Assembly (NCBI GenBank): GCA_029204225.1
Contig: CM055104.1
Span: 19,871,761 to 19,935,760, forward strand
Length of the DNA: 64,000 bases
Direction of reading: 5' to 3'
From: Diphasiastrum complanatum
Lineage: Eukaryota; Streptophyta; Lycopodiopsida; Lycopodiales; Lycopodiaceae
Shown here: positions 12,476 to 23,610 of the stretch, piece after piece
How positions within the stretch are numbered: position 1 is the stretch's first letter
How the letters are laid out: every line of letters begins with the position of its first letter
Translations under genes and position numbers: made by a program
The notes under the pieces: model-generated
Seen by the model: the letters and a program-made list of their open reading frames with translations, nothing else
The model's database searches: none
Told to the model about the DNA's origin: nothing

Positions 12476-12689
12476 ATTTGGCGCTACGAGTTAAATCTAG
12501 TTAACCCTATAACCCATGATTTGACAATGTAAGTACATTAATGCTACATCGATTTTCTCAATCCAACCATCTGTCATATTCATTTTCAACGTTTTTGGGT
12601 CTCTTCGGACAGTGATGAACTGGAAGAGCAGGCCTCAACATCCAATAGCATTTCCACATGCTGCTCGACGAAACATTTTTATATTTAAA

Positions 12690-13475
12690 AAGTTTTTATA
12701 TTATTTATATCTAAGAAAAGCTATGTTACGTAGAAGCCTGATATCAAGGTTTCTATTGGTCCACATGGCTACAAAAATGAGAAAAAAAATAAAAAGACAT
12801 ATTTTTAGAGGCCCTCGTCGGGCTCTAATTTTCTCTAATGTGATTTTGCCTTTGCCCTTGAACTTTCCTTTTGAGAACATAGTTTCCTCCTCTCCAACTT
12901 GAGATGTTGAAGTAGATCCTCCTCTTGCTTGGAATCTAAACTCTTCAGCCACCAAGACCTCTTGAAAGTCCTCCATACTTGGCGATTTCTTTTGGATAGA
13001 AAAGTTTTGCACTAAATTAGCATGATCATCCAACAAGTCATTCAGAATAACTTGAACAAGATCCACATCCTTAATGCTTTCACTGATGTATGCTAGTTCA
13101 TCACTAATTTAGCTTTAACTCTCAAAACAAAAGCATGAGCACCTTCATCCTTCTTTTGAAGACTTTGAAAAATTTGTCTCCTTAGGGTTAGAACCCTAGA
13201 TGTAGACTTGGACTCATAAACCTCTTCAAGGATTCCCAAGCCTCAATAGATCTTGTGCACTTACTAACTTCATTGAGAAGTTCATTAGTCACATTCATCT
13301 TGATCACATGTAGAGCTTTCTTTGCCCTCATGTCATACGTCAATTGTTCTTGAGGTGCCAAAGGTCTCTCCTCCACACCTATAACAATATTTATCAAATC
13401 ATTCATCTCAAGCAAAGGTTCCATACTCACCTTCAACATGAAGCTACTTGAGGTTGCCATGTTGCAATGATCAGC
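12690..13475 (-). pseudogene. Copia gag fragment M
   Basis: A start MATSSSFMLKVSM at 13460 leads into a UBN2-type gag region with YDMRAKKALHVIKMNVTNEL and EAWESLKRF. The second piece (13066-12890) has DLVQVILNDLL and a FSIQKKSPSMEDFQEVL segment. Both match the gag of element F (KMNVSNEILREI, ELVQVILNGL). The parts are separated by a frame break around 13070-13190. Gag similarity fades after about 12850 and nothing downstream of gag remains. The 295 bases from 13476 to 13770 look like the AT-rich leader of the same fragment. Confidence 0.75.
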
Positions 13476-13770
13476 TTTTGCACATAGTTTTAGCTTGATT
13501 CAATATTTTGCATTTTTGGAAGAACCCTAAATTTAATAAAAAATCTTGATTTTAAATTGTTGGATTTTTTCAAGAGTGTGTTTCAATCTTAGGTGTTAGC
13601 AAAAGTTCATTATATTGTATTTAGATCTATTGTAATCAAGAGATCAACATTCTATGTGCTAGGATTTGCTAGAAGAGAGAAAAGAGAGGCTAGATTGTTT
13701 CCATATCTTTGTGATTTCTTCTTGAGTTTTATTTTTTGATTTTCAAGAGAGTGCTAAGTGCATTGGAACA

Positions 13771-14110
13771 AGATTGCCAACATTTGACGAGCTCACAGGA
13801 ATCTTGATGCAGGAAGAGCAACGACAAGAAATGGTGAAAGCTAGATGTCAAAATACTGACGATCAGGCACTTGCGACACGTCAAAAACAAGGCAAGGGCA
13901 AGGGCAAGGGCAAGAAGAAGTCTAAGCAACAATTTGCCAAGTCTCAGGAGGACGAGGGATCTTCCAGTAAAACTAAGAAGAAAGACAAGTGCTTCCATTG
14001 TGATAAAAAGGGCCATTCAAAAGAGTGAATGTCGCAAATTCCTGGCGGAACAAGGCAAGGAGAAACCAAAACAAGCAAGTAACATTGTCGATGAGGTGAG
14101 ATTGAAGACT
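13771..14110 (+). pseudogene. Copia gag C-terminal part (C)
   Basis: The frame from 13774 starts at PTFDELTGILMQEEQRQEM, continues through a basic KGKGKGKGKKKSKQQFAKS stretch and reaches the zinc knuckle CFHCDKKGH near 13989-14015. One extra base within the knuckle shifts the frame, so the reading ends at SKE. The rest (SECRKFLAEQGKEK) is found in another frame. In element D the knuckle reads CFHCGEKGHWKSEC and is intact. The first two thirds of gag are missing. Confidence 0.8.
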
Positions 14111-14130
14111 CTAGCATCTTCATATCTGCA

Positions 14131-15312
14131 TTGTCATCTAATCAAGATGATCAAGCATGGTATATTGGCTCGGGAGCCACAAGACACATGACAGGTAACA
14201 AGAATTGGTTCAGTAGTTTGAAGGTGTTGGATAATGGAACATCTATTTCACAAGCAAATGGTGAGGTGTGCAAGATCAAGGGGATAGGCACCGTTTCAAT
14301 CCAACTACCTGATGGCAAAAGCAGGATGATCTGGGAGGTACTTTACGTACCAGGTTTGAAAAAAAATCTACTTTCTATTGGAGTCATTACTAATCAAAAG
14401 TTGAAAGTAGAATTATTCCATGATTGTTGCTTTGTGAAGGATGTGAACCAAAAGTTCAAAGTTATTGTGGATGGAGTAAGAGAGCCCAATACAAAATTGT
14501 ACAGGTTGAATGCTACAATTAAGGGGCAACACGGACTTGTATCGTCCATTCCATCGCAAACTGAGTTGTGGCAGAAGAGGCTTGGTCACTTGAACTTGGG
14601 AAGCCTCAATTTGATGAGAAAATTGGAGATGGTAACAGGATTGCCTACCATAGAAGATAACTTGAAATCGATGTGCAAATCCTGTGTATATGGGAAGCAG
14701 CATCGAGAGAAGTTCAATAAAGGGGGTATTGCAAAAGCAAAGAACATTCAAGATTTAATCCACACAGATTTATGCAGGCCTATGAGGACCATGTCCTTAG
14801 GTAAAGCCTTCTATTTCATGACCTTTATTGATGATATGTCACGTAAGACGTGGATCTACTTCTTGAAGAAGAAATCAGATGCATTTGATAACTTCAAGAG
14901 CTTCAAAGCATTGGTCGAAAATCATACAGGTAGGAAGATCAAAGTCCTAAGATCAGATAGTGGAGGTGAGTACAAGTCTAATGACTTCAATGATCTTTGT
15001 GATCAATGTGGGATTAAAAGACAATTTACGCAAGCTCATACTCTTGCTCTCAATGGTGTAGTTGAGCGCAAGAATCTTACGATTGTGGAAAGTGCCAGAT
15101 CTATGCTAGCTGAGATGAAACTACCAAAAGATTTTTGGTCAGAAGCATGTAGCACGACAGTCTATCTTCAAAATAGAAGTCCTACCATTGCCATACCAAA
15201 GATAACACCTGAGGAAGCATTCACGAAGAATAAGCCAAAGGTGAACCACTTGCGAATCTATGTAAGGCCTTTGTACACATTCCTAAGGAAGAGAGACGTA
15301 AACTTGATGTAA
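14131..15312 (+). pseudogene. Copia protease and integrase (C)
   Basis: This 394-codon open frame starts in the protease. The active site reads YIGSGATRHM at 14161-14190, so the catalytic Asp codon is GGC (14167-14169); D has YIDSGAT. The pre-integrase domain has ELWQKRLGHLN and CKSCVYGKQH. Integrase carries HTDLCRPM, RSDSGGEY and NGVVERKN, so the three catalytic acids are present. A deletion of four bases near 15260, where D has RIFGCKAF, shifts the frame and ends it at 15312. Confidence 0.85.
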
Positions 15313-16130
15313 GAGCTATCAAGTGCATATTCCTAGAATATGATGAACGTGTGAAGGGCTATAGATGTTTTGATCGAGTGGAAAACAAAATCCATATAAG
15401 TCGTGATGTTATCTTTGATGAATCCAAGATGTATGAAGATGAGGATGTTGAGAAGATAGACACATCCACAAGGAAAGATGGTATAGTGAGGATACCACCT
15501 GATGATGATCCATTCATTGACCTTCCGAGTGATGAACATGAGGATACATCTCAAGATACTACTACTCAACCTCAAGAGACAGTTTGGAGAGGTAGGGACA
15601 AACCTTTTGGTGCAAGAAGGATTGAAGTTGCAGGTGACAAACACAAGGAGAAGGATGTATCGTGGGATACATGTTCACCAGGAAGCCGATCACCTGACAG
15701 GAAGCTCTCTAAGTGGTTTGAGAGATTGTTGGAGAGCCGCAATATAGATGACTTTCCAGGATCATCTAACCAGGAAGAGCTACGAAGATCAACAAGAGAG
15801 AAGACTCAACCTAAAAGGTATGAAGCAAATTATGCTCTCTTATCTAGCATTATTCAAAGCAAAGAACCTTCAACTTATGGTGAAGCGAAGGATGATGACA
15901 TTTGGGTCAAGGCCATGGGAGAGGAGATGGAGTCAATTGCTAAGCATAGCACATGGGACTTAATAGAACCACCAGTTGGCAAGAAAACCATTGGTTGCAA
16001 ATGGGTATACAGGACTAAATATCATGCAGGTGGAAGTATAACAAAGCACAAGGCAAGATTGGTGATCAAAGGGTACGCACAAAATAAAGGCATCGACTAT
16101 GAGGAGACCTTTGCGACGGTTTGTAAGTGA
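15313..16130 (+). pseudogene. Copia integrase end, linker and RT start (C)
   Basis: The frame from 15351 contains the integrase C-terminal ISRDVIFDESKMYE segment, an acidic linker and the start of reverse transcriptase (MGEEMESIAKHSTWDLIEPP, CKWVYRTKYH, HKARLVIKGYAQ). It ends at a TGA at 16128-16130 where D has a tryptophan codon (VCKWNTLRLL), so this is a simple nonsense change. Confidence 0.85.
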
Positions 16131-17395
16131 AATACTCTACGTCTACTTGTTGCTTTACCTTCACATTCTGGTTGGCCTTTGCATCAGATGGATGTGAAAT
16201 CTGCTTTTCTAAATGGTGACTTAGAGGAAGAATGTTCATGGATCAACCTGAAGGCTTTGTAGCGAAGGGACAGGAAAATAAAGTATGTCGCTTGAAGAAA
16301 GCGCTTTATGGTCTTAAACAAGCATCACGTGCATGGTATAGCAGGATTGATGCCTACTTTCGTTCAAAGGGGATGGTGAGAACACATTTTATTCCAAATC
16401 TATATGTCTTATGCTTTGATGGTATGGTTGCTTTGATTACTCTTTATGTTGATGACTTGATTATTACGAAAAATAATCAAGAGATGATAGACATGATCAA
16501 AAAAGACCTCATGGAACAATTCGAGATGAGAGATCTCAGCCTGATACATTACTGTCTTGGAGTAGAAGTGTGGCAAAAAGGACATGAAGTGGGTTTAACA
16601 CAGGTGAAGTATCTCAAAGAGTTGTTGCACAGGTTTAGGTTGCAGGATTGCAAACCAGTAAACACTCCTATTGGACCAAGTAAAAAGCTTTCTAAGTTTG
16701 ATGAGTCACAGTCATTTGATGCTACGCTGTATAGACAGTTAGTAGGGAGCTTGATTTACCTTACCACGACTAGACCAGATATATGCTATGTTGTTGGCAT
16801 CGTAAGTCAGTTTATGGCAGCACCTATGGAAACACATTGGAAGGCAGCTAAACGCATTTTGCGTTATGTTAAAGGCACTTCAGAGTATGGCTTGATTTAC
16901 AGGAAGCATGATGGTTTACCTGAGTTGTGTGGCTATGTGAATGCGGATTGGGGAGGTGACTATGATGATCGTAGATCCACCACAGGGTATGTATTCCAGT
17001 TTTGTGGTAGTTTCTTTTCCTGGCCTAGTAAGAAGCAAAGTACAATTGCTCTTTCCACCAGAGAAGCAGAGTATAAGGCGATGTGTAGTGCAGCACAAGA
17101 AGCTATATGGTTGAGACAAATCTTGGAAGAAATTGGCATGAAGCAAAAAAATCCCACGACTTTACATAGCGATAGTCAGAGTGGCATTCAGCTAGCAAAG
17201 AATCCAGTGTTCCATGCGAGAACTAAACACATTGAGATTCAATATCACTTTATATGTGAGAGGCTGCTGAGTCGTGAAATTCATGTTGTTCATTGTAGTA
17301 CAGAAGAACAACTAGCTGATATTTTCACTAAGCCACTTACTAAAGAAAAGTTTGATAAGTTTAGATCAATGCTTTCTTTACTTAAAGTTTGTTGA
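16131..17395 (+). pseudogene. Copia reverse transcriptase and RNase H (C)
   Basis: After the stop the sequence runs on through [16 protein letters not shown] one-base loss near 16232 moves it to the frame used until 17395. That frame (388 codons) has LYGLKQASRAWYSR, the YVDDLII catalytic box near 16447-16467, YLTTTRPDICY, and RNase H motifs YVNADWGGDYDDRRST, STREAEYKAM, HSDSQSGIQLA, HARTKHIEIQYHFI and ADIFTKPL. It ends at a natural-looking stop 56 bases before the 3' LTR. This 3' part is otherwise intact. Confidence 0.9.
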
Positions 17396-17438
17396 CTTTA
17401 AAGCTATGTATATGGTTGTATAAAAAGTAGACTCTACT

Positions 17439-17721
17439 TTAAGGGAGAGAGTTAGAATTAAAGTAGAATCACTGTGTTACTATATTGTGGGTCCTATCAG
17501 TGGATAAGGATCAGTTGGCCTCGCCACGAGGCAAGTCGACGGGACACGCGTCCCGCCAACGGCAACCTGGGTCATGCATGGGTTGCCTGAGTGAACAATT
17601 ATATGTACAGTGTAATTTCATTTTGAGAAATACAGTTGCTATGTGAGCTTGCTGTGGAGAGTGTTTTCTGTCTGTGTTACTGTGTAGCATGATTTGTGTT
17701 CCTGTGCAAAGCAAATTCTAA
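17439..17721 (+). repeat. Polypurine tract and 3' LTR of copia C
   Basis: The purine run AAGGGAGAGAG ends at 17451. The LTR (17452-17721, 270 bases) starts TTAGAATTAAAG and ends GCAAATTCTAA. Its ends form an 8-base inverted repeat instead of the usual TG...CA. It aligns, inverted, with the D LTR at 54903-55176, including the GACGGGACACGCGTCCCG-like GC-rich palindrome region in the middle. Confidence 0.85.
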
Positions 17722-17727
17722 GTCTAT

Positions 17728-18535
17728 TGTCATTCACACGTGTGGATGCAAGATCAACAATAAAAATGACATTCTACACACTAGAAATCAAGATATCTTG
17801 AGAAATACACATGAGATGGACATAAAATCAAAAGAGATGAATTCTCCACATAAAATGAGAATACAAAGACACTTTTTCCACACTGGTACTGTTATTTATA
17901 GCTGCTAAAATGTCATTTGGCCAATTGCCCTAAACTTTTACTAAATGGTAACTTCTTGGTACTTTATCAAAAAACCTAGAAATTCTAGTCTAGATGCAAT
18001 GTATGAAATCTAGCCGATTAGAATGGGTCCAAATCCAACCTCATCCATTTATCTAATTGCCAAAAATAGTACAAACACTATTTAGGCCTTTATTGACAAA
18101 TATAAATCTATCTCTAAGTTGAAATCTCATGTTGGCATCAAAATTACCAAAATAGATCAACTAAACTAGTTAAATTTTTCACACTCAACTCATCAATGCA
18201 AGTCACATACATCTTTGCTCCACCAATACTCAAAGCGCTAGTACAATGAACATACAAATTTACTCTATGAAAAGTCATTTTAGATCTTGAGCTAGATCTA
18301 GAATAAGACAAACTATGTGACTTTGACATTGAATAAAGCTCACCAACTTGCTTCTTTGTCTTCAAACCAACATGGTTAGAAACAACACATCCATCAAGTT
18401 TGTAGAGCTCACCTTGTCCCTTGCCCTTGGCAATCAAGGTTGCATTCCTTTTGATCAAGCAAGAATCGCCAACATATTCCACTTTATGCCCTTTGTCAAC
18501 CATTTGACATACACTAAGAACATTATGAGTGCGAT
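17728..18535 (-). mobile_element. Copia remnant L with LTR-like end
   Basis: The left part starts TGTCATTCACACGTGTGGAT, similar to the LTR tip of element F (TGTTGAATTCACACGTGTGG), and contains a TTATTTATAGCTGC stretch. It may be a 3' LTR of about 400 bases. It is followed directly by protease-integrase coding sequence on minus, which implies a large internal deletion. The right edge at 18535 is abrupt. Confidence 0.5.
18144..18535 (-). pseudogene. Copia pre-integrase fragment (L)
   Basis: The minus frame reads VLSVCQMVDKGHKVEY (end of the protease domain), then CLIKRNATLIAKGKGQGELY and a shortened pre-integrase segment MSKSHSLSYSRSSSRSK. It continues into the first part of integrase (VHCTSALSIGGAKMYVTCID). 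It resembles fragment N and element F. The WH..LGH part of the pre-integrase domain is missing, so there is an internal deletion, and integrase stops after about 25 residues. Confidence 0.75.
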
Positions 18536-19860
18536 TTATTAACGAGCATTCTCGGGGAGCATTTTATGGCAAACATATTTTGGCGAGCACTCTTGTGAGA
18601 AATTGTATGGTGGCGAGCAGTTCTCTAACATGAGGATTTTTCTAACATTATTATTGTTTGGGTTTAGGGATGAAAGTGTGGATCAGATAAGGCTTCTTAA
18701 ATTACTTAGATCAAGAACAGATCTAGATAGCTCGTTGCCTAAGAGCTCCATTTTCACCAGTGCCCCACTATTGCAAACACCATTGGGTATTGCAAAAAAG
18801 AATAAATTCTTTATAAAGCAAACTATGTGCACTAGCAAAAAATTACATCAATGTCCAAAATGAAAAAAAAAAACTATTATATTTGAAAAGGTGTCAAGTT
18901 TGGAATTAGGCACCAAATTTGATGACTTTTTTTTTTTTTGAACTGATAAGTGAAAAGAAAGGTTTGGGTGGCTAGAAAAACCCTAGCATCGGCATTTTGC
19001 ATTATTAGTAGACTAGATCCCTAAACCAAGGCGTGACTCTTATCACTGTACACCAAAAACAATCCAAACAGATTTTATTCCAAAGACTAAACCACATTTT
19101 TTATTAGTCTCCAAATTTCTAGTAAAAGAGGAGCACCACTCATGGGTTTATTTCTCTCTTTAGGAACTGTTGATAGATTAGATAGTAATATGTAGTTCTA
19201 ACAAATCCACAGCTGGCCACCAAGGTGCAAACTTTATGGTTTGCTTCATATCCTGGCTGCAAAATATTAGCTTTACTAAATTCGAATAGATATAAAGGAA
19301 AAAATCACAAGTACTCACAAAGTATAGAAAAGTGTTGAAGAGAAACTTCATTTATCAAGAGTGTTTATTACTTTTTTGGAACATGTGATAAAACAAAAAA
19401 CAAGTATGTATCCTGGATAGACAAGCTTGATCCCAACAGGTAATAACTTATTGCCATTATAGGCTCAGTCCAACAAGACAATTAATCATACTTAGCACAT
19501 TAGTATGATTGGATTGTCCACTCCAGCTCTAAAGATCCAATATAGTACTATCATAAATACATTTTTCAAAAGAATAACGCCACTAAAGTCTCAGTTTTCT
19601 TTCGCTACAAGGTTAGGAATGTCAAATTTCATCAAATTTTTTCATACCATGTAAACCAGTTGTGCCAAGGTTCTCTTTGAGTGTTGAGCTTTTACCCTAA
19701 ACCCTACACGACTGGGATGAAGGGCGAGTATATGCTTAAGATGCTCGCCTTTGTAGTGAAACTGCTCGTCGCAAGGATAAAAGTTTCAACTTTATGACTG
19801 GATGAAGGGAGAGCTGCTCGTTGAGAAATGCTCGCCAAAAATCATCTCCCATTATAACAT
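18536..19860. other. Non-coding block with inverted GCTCGCC-type motifs, possible DNA-transposon remnant
   Basis: No gene is recognised. The left end contains AACGAGCATTCTC, TTTTGGCGAGCA and GTGGCGAGCAG. The right end (19737-19841) carries the complementary motifs GCTCGCC, GCTCGTTGAGAAATGCTCGCCAAAA. The inverted arrangement about 1.25 kb apart suggests ends of a non-autonomous DNA element. The interior is AT-rich and holds a T-run near 18930 but no transposase. Exact ends and target duplications could not be defined. Confidence 0.3.
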
Positions 19861-20184
19861 GCTCCAACTTGCTTTACCCTGTTTTCCTGCTACTCAAGCA
19901 TGAAATGTGTAGCCTAGCTCTTTGATGGCACGTTCTCTAGTAGCCACGTAGACTACCACAATGGCAAGCCTATGAATATCTATCCATGTGTTGTCACCAC
20001 AAGTTACATGGAAAACCAAAATTTATTCTACCTCAGCTTGGCCCATGGAGAGAAATGATGTCCATCACGGGCCACGAGAAATTCTCAGCTCCAACCATGG
20101 TGTATATTTGTATATCACAAATTGCCAATGATAGAATGTACCATTCACAATGGGTGTTAAAAGAGAAAAAACACGGTGACCTAA
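19861..20184 (+). other. Short open frames, unrecognised
   Basis: A 46-codon stretch (19918-20058) reads LFDGTFSSSHVDYHNGKPM and on to a TGA. A second frame from 20056 continues with MSITGHEKFSAPTMVY and ends HGDLRISLE at 20199. Composition looks like decayed coding sequence, but I cannot assign it to a family. It lies directly upstream of the 132-base tandem duplication. Confidence 0.2.
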
Positions 20185-20446
20185 GGATCTCGCTTGAGTG
20201 ACATTTATAACCAGATCTCTCTTTTCTTATTATGTATTCTCTCTAGTATCAAATGAGAGTATGAAAGACACTTATTTTTTTTCTAAGTTTAGCTTATAAT
20301 CAACTAAAAGTGATGTGGATCTCGCTTGAGTGACATTTATAACCAGATCTCTCTTTTCTTATTATGTATTCTCTCTAGTATCAAATGAGAGTACGAAAAA
20401 CACTTATTTTTTTTCTAAGTTTAGCTTATAATCAACTAAAAGTGAC
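20185..20446. repeat. 132-base tandem duplication
   Basis: The unit starting GGATCTCGCTTGAGTGACAT at 20185 is repeated at 20317 with only a few differences (for example GAGTATGAAAGACAC versus GAGTACGAAAAACAC). The high identity suggests a recent duplication. It lies about 0.7 kb upstream of the ATG of the spliced gene. Confidence 0.95.
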
Positions 20447-21130
20447 ACATCGCCTCGTGAGATGATCATGAGTAGCTTACTACCTTGTCCTTTGTGTGTG
20501 GCAAAGCTTAAAACAAAAAGAAGATTGCAAATAAATAAGTTGCCAACACCCTCGTCATTTATGGAAGCCACAATTAAGTTTGTCTCACTTGCCTTGCCTT
20601 GCCTTGCTATTCATTACTTCTATTATTATTTTTATTCCGTTCCGAGGATGTCTCATGAGGTCCGTTGGCCTCTAACGTTCATATTCTCTCTCTACGCCTC
20701 AACCTGGAAACTGCCACCGGTGGCAGCCTCCAATCAGTCAACTATGCCACATGCAAGTAGCTGGCCTTCGCAACCCATAGGTTTAGGTAACGTGGAAATT
20801 TATTATAGCCAGCAAAACTGCGCACCACCTCCGGAGGTTGCCGAACCCCCGACGTGGAGGCAGGATTCTGCCTCTCGGGAAAATGCCCACCTGCCTCCTC
20901 CTCCCCCCCCCTCGATGGATTCTTCCTTCATCTTCTACACTTTATAAATTTGTATAGCTACTATTGTCAGTGGATTGGATGACAATCTTGTGCATCTTCA
21001 CTGTTTGTGTGATTTGCAATTTCCTTGTTACTGAAGTCGAGCTTTATTTTGCATGCATGCTTTGCTTGCTCTGAATTTCTGCTTCAGCTGCACTCCAGTA
21101 GCAGAAATTTGCTTGTGTTTGTGGTGATTA
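20447..21130 (+). promoter_or_regulatory. Upstream region of the spliced gene
   Basis: This is comparatively GC-rich for the window. It holds a perfect 16-base palindrome CTGCCACCGGTGGCAG at 20711-20726 and a C-rich run near 20897-20912. A 161-codon frame at 20462-20947 resembles no known protein and is probably 5' untranslated or promoter sequence. I could not fix the transcription start. Confidence 0.35.
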
Positions 21131-23610
21131 ATGGCCATGGCAGCGGATGTGGTGAGGGGATTATCTCCTTTGCTAGCTGAGGTGACTGATTGCTCTAACT
21201 CTATCATATTCTGCTTTTTGGATCCATTTTGAGCAACCCAGTTATTGCAACATTGTTTGTTATGGAGGCACTATTTTCAATAATCACCAGCTGCTAAGTA
21301 GGCTTACGAATGAATGAGTATCCAAAGTGTGCTTTTCTAAAGCACCAGAATTTCGAAGTAGATCGAAGGACTGAGATTGCTTTCCCATCAATTATGTGCT
21401 AAACACCTCTGCCACTTTACCATCTCCCTAGAAGGCCTATATTCCTCTGCCACTTTACACCTCACTAGAAGGCCTATGCCCCTTGCCTGGAGGCGACATG
21501 GTTGCATGTTCGTGCAGCTTCTATCATCTATTGATACCAGGGAGACCACAGTCTCAAACGGAAAGCTTGAATGAAAGCTCTTCAGATCTAATGACTTAGC
21601 ATCATCAAACGGGTCTTACAACGGTAGACACGAATCTGACATGCTTGCTCATAATTACCTTGTCTTCAGGAGAGAAGAAGACAAGAATTTACTGTTCCTC
21701 AACTTGTGTAGAGTCCTTAATTCATTGCAGGTCATAAACATCTTCAATCTTAACCAAAAGTGAATGTAAAGAGTTAAAAGCTTGCTCTTTTGGTTTTTTT
21801 TCCCTCTAGTTTGCCTCTAGGCTCCATTCTGTATACTGCTAAATCTTTCGCATATGAGAATTCGTGTTAAGCATGGAATGTTATATTAAGAGGGCGTGGT
21901 CTTTTATTCTCGTTTAGTGCATTCTGTCGTTTATCCAAGATCTATTTTATAGCTTCTTGAAATGGAAATTCTTGCAGATTACATCAGGTATCTTTTTATT
22001 TGCAATAGCACTAGGATTTGTATCTACATAGTAGCTAATAATCTGTGACAAACCGTGATTCAAAAATGATTTGTAGTGGCCTTTGTCCATTAAATAGTCT
22101 TGGCCTTTAGTATTTCAAAGGGTTTCCCTTAAGCTTGACGAGTCGTAATCATGTGACTTATATGGATGCTTTTGCTTGCTGATATTTTGACAAATATAGT
22201 ATATGTGTTTGCAGAAAGTGAGGAATCACGCTGTATTTGAAATGAGAGAGACTCCAGTAAATGTTCGAGATCTACACAAAGGGCTAGAGTCGATTGCATC
22301 TTCTATGTCACTTCTGAGCCAAACACTTGGAAGTGCACTAGAAGTACAGCTCTTTCTTTCTCTTTAATCATTTTCCTTTGTAGATGATAAGTCTTCCAGC
22401 TGTTTCAATCTATTATTACGATCAATAATACTTAATCAGTTTATCATGTTCGGTCTCCAATGGATATTGCTAAGCATTTCATATCATTTCTCAGGCATCA
22501 TTGCTATTTTTCTACTTCAACCAATCATTTATTTTCCCATTCTTGCTCAACGGTAATTGCAGGAAAGCTACAAGTTGATGGAATTGAATCCAATTGAAGA
22601 GTTCTCCTTAGCTACAGCAAGTCAAGGGGCAGAAAAATGTCCTATCTTTAGGGAGGGGGCTGAAAATCTAAAAGTCCCGCATGTGGATACAAGTGAAGAT
22701 TCAGAAGGCCTAAACAAAGTCACGAAGTTCAGTGCAACACATAATGTATGACAGTGAGTTCTCTGTGAGTTGTAGGCTCTTCGTAATGATGCATGCATAG
22801 TTCTTCTTGTTGAAGTTTGCTGAATTCCTACTTCTAAAAAAGAGGTGCAATTAATCTAGCCTGAGACGTTCATAGAAAGACTGTGCGAACAAATATCTAC
22901 CAATCTTATGACTTGAAGTTGTTCCACACTAAACCTTTCCATTTTATTACTAGAATGCACACCCCCAAGATAAATTGGTTTGGAACCGTTTGCTAGTACT
23001 CTCTATTCAAGTCACAACATCTTATATATTTATACTTTTTAGCTGGAATAGGTTGCAGAATCGATGGCAACGAAAGCCAAGCTTTTACTTCGTGAGCTGA
23101 GGCGTGTGAAGGCAGATTTGGCTTTTATGCAAACTCGGTCTGTACACGTGGAGGAAGAAAACAAAAGGCTACGAGAAAGCTTTGATAAAGGAATTTCACC
23201 TGATGAAGATGACCTGGTTAGTGCAAGCTTTGATCAATGAAGGCTTCTGTTCCTATCTGCTTTCCAAGTCAAAAACCTATAACTTTGTTCTACATACATG
23301 ACCCAAAGCTGATTCCACTCCAGCATGATGATATGTGGTATAGTGGAAATGCTCTTCATGATTAGTTTTTTCTGACCCATTTTCTATCCTTCAGGTTAGA
23401 CTACAGCTTGAAGCTCTTTTGAAAGAAAAAGCTCGCCTCACGCAGGAAAATGCCAACTATGCCCGAGAGAATCAGCTTTTGCATGAAGTGATTGAATATC
23501 ACCAGCTCTCTTTGCATGGAGTGAGTTTGCCAGAAGACAGCTTTGAAGAGGTCCATGGAGTGAGTCTACCAGAAGACAGCTTCGAAGAGGTCCTAAGTCC
23601 CCTCAATTGA
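21131..23610 (+). CDS. Plant coiled-coil protein, five exons, 247 residues
   Basis: I assembled the gene from splice signals. Exons: 21131-21181, 22215-22343, 22563-22745, 23052-23216, 23395-23610. All introns start GT, end AG and fall in phase 0, and total coding length is 744 bases with a TGA stop. The ATG at 21131 ([17 protein letters not shown]) is the first with good context; a second Met follows two codons later. Exon 2 encodes a helical segment ([20 protein letters not shown]). Exon 4 is strongly basic/acidic and helical ([20 protein letters not shown], then [12 protein letters not shown]). Exon 5 has [20 protein letters not shown] and [20 protein letters not shown], a pattern I recall from a conserved plant coiled-coil family. 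No signal peptide or membrane segment is seen. The C-terminus carries a duplicated 13-residue unit, [13 protein letters not shown]. The role is unknown; the helices suggest a protein-protein interaction or scaffold part. No stop or frameshift is found, so the gene is probably active. Confidence 0.8.

Larger units (their letters stand above)
13771..17721 (+). mobile_element. Ty1/copia element C, 5'-truncated, with 3' LTR
   Basis: C starts abruptly inside gag at about 13771 and runs through protease, integrase, reverse transcriptase and RNase H to a polypurine tract and a 270-base 3' LTR. It belongs to the same family as element D (minus, 50411-55176), with which it aligns closely over its whole length. 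C and D complement each other: C keeps the 3' end, D keeps gag and the 5' LTR. C has a stop and several frameshifts and has lost its protease active-site residue. Confidence 0.9.

Noticed and set aside
20462-20947. 161-codon open frame upstream of the spliced gene
   Set aside because: No domain, poor composition consistency, and no homology recalled. It is better explained as promoter or 5' untranslated sequence.
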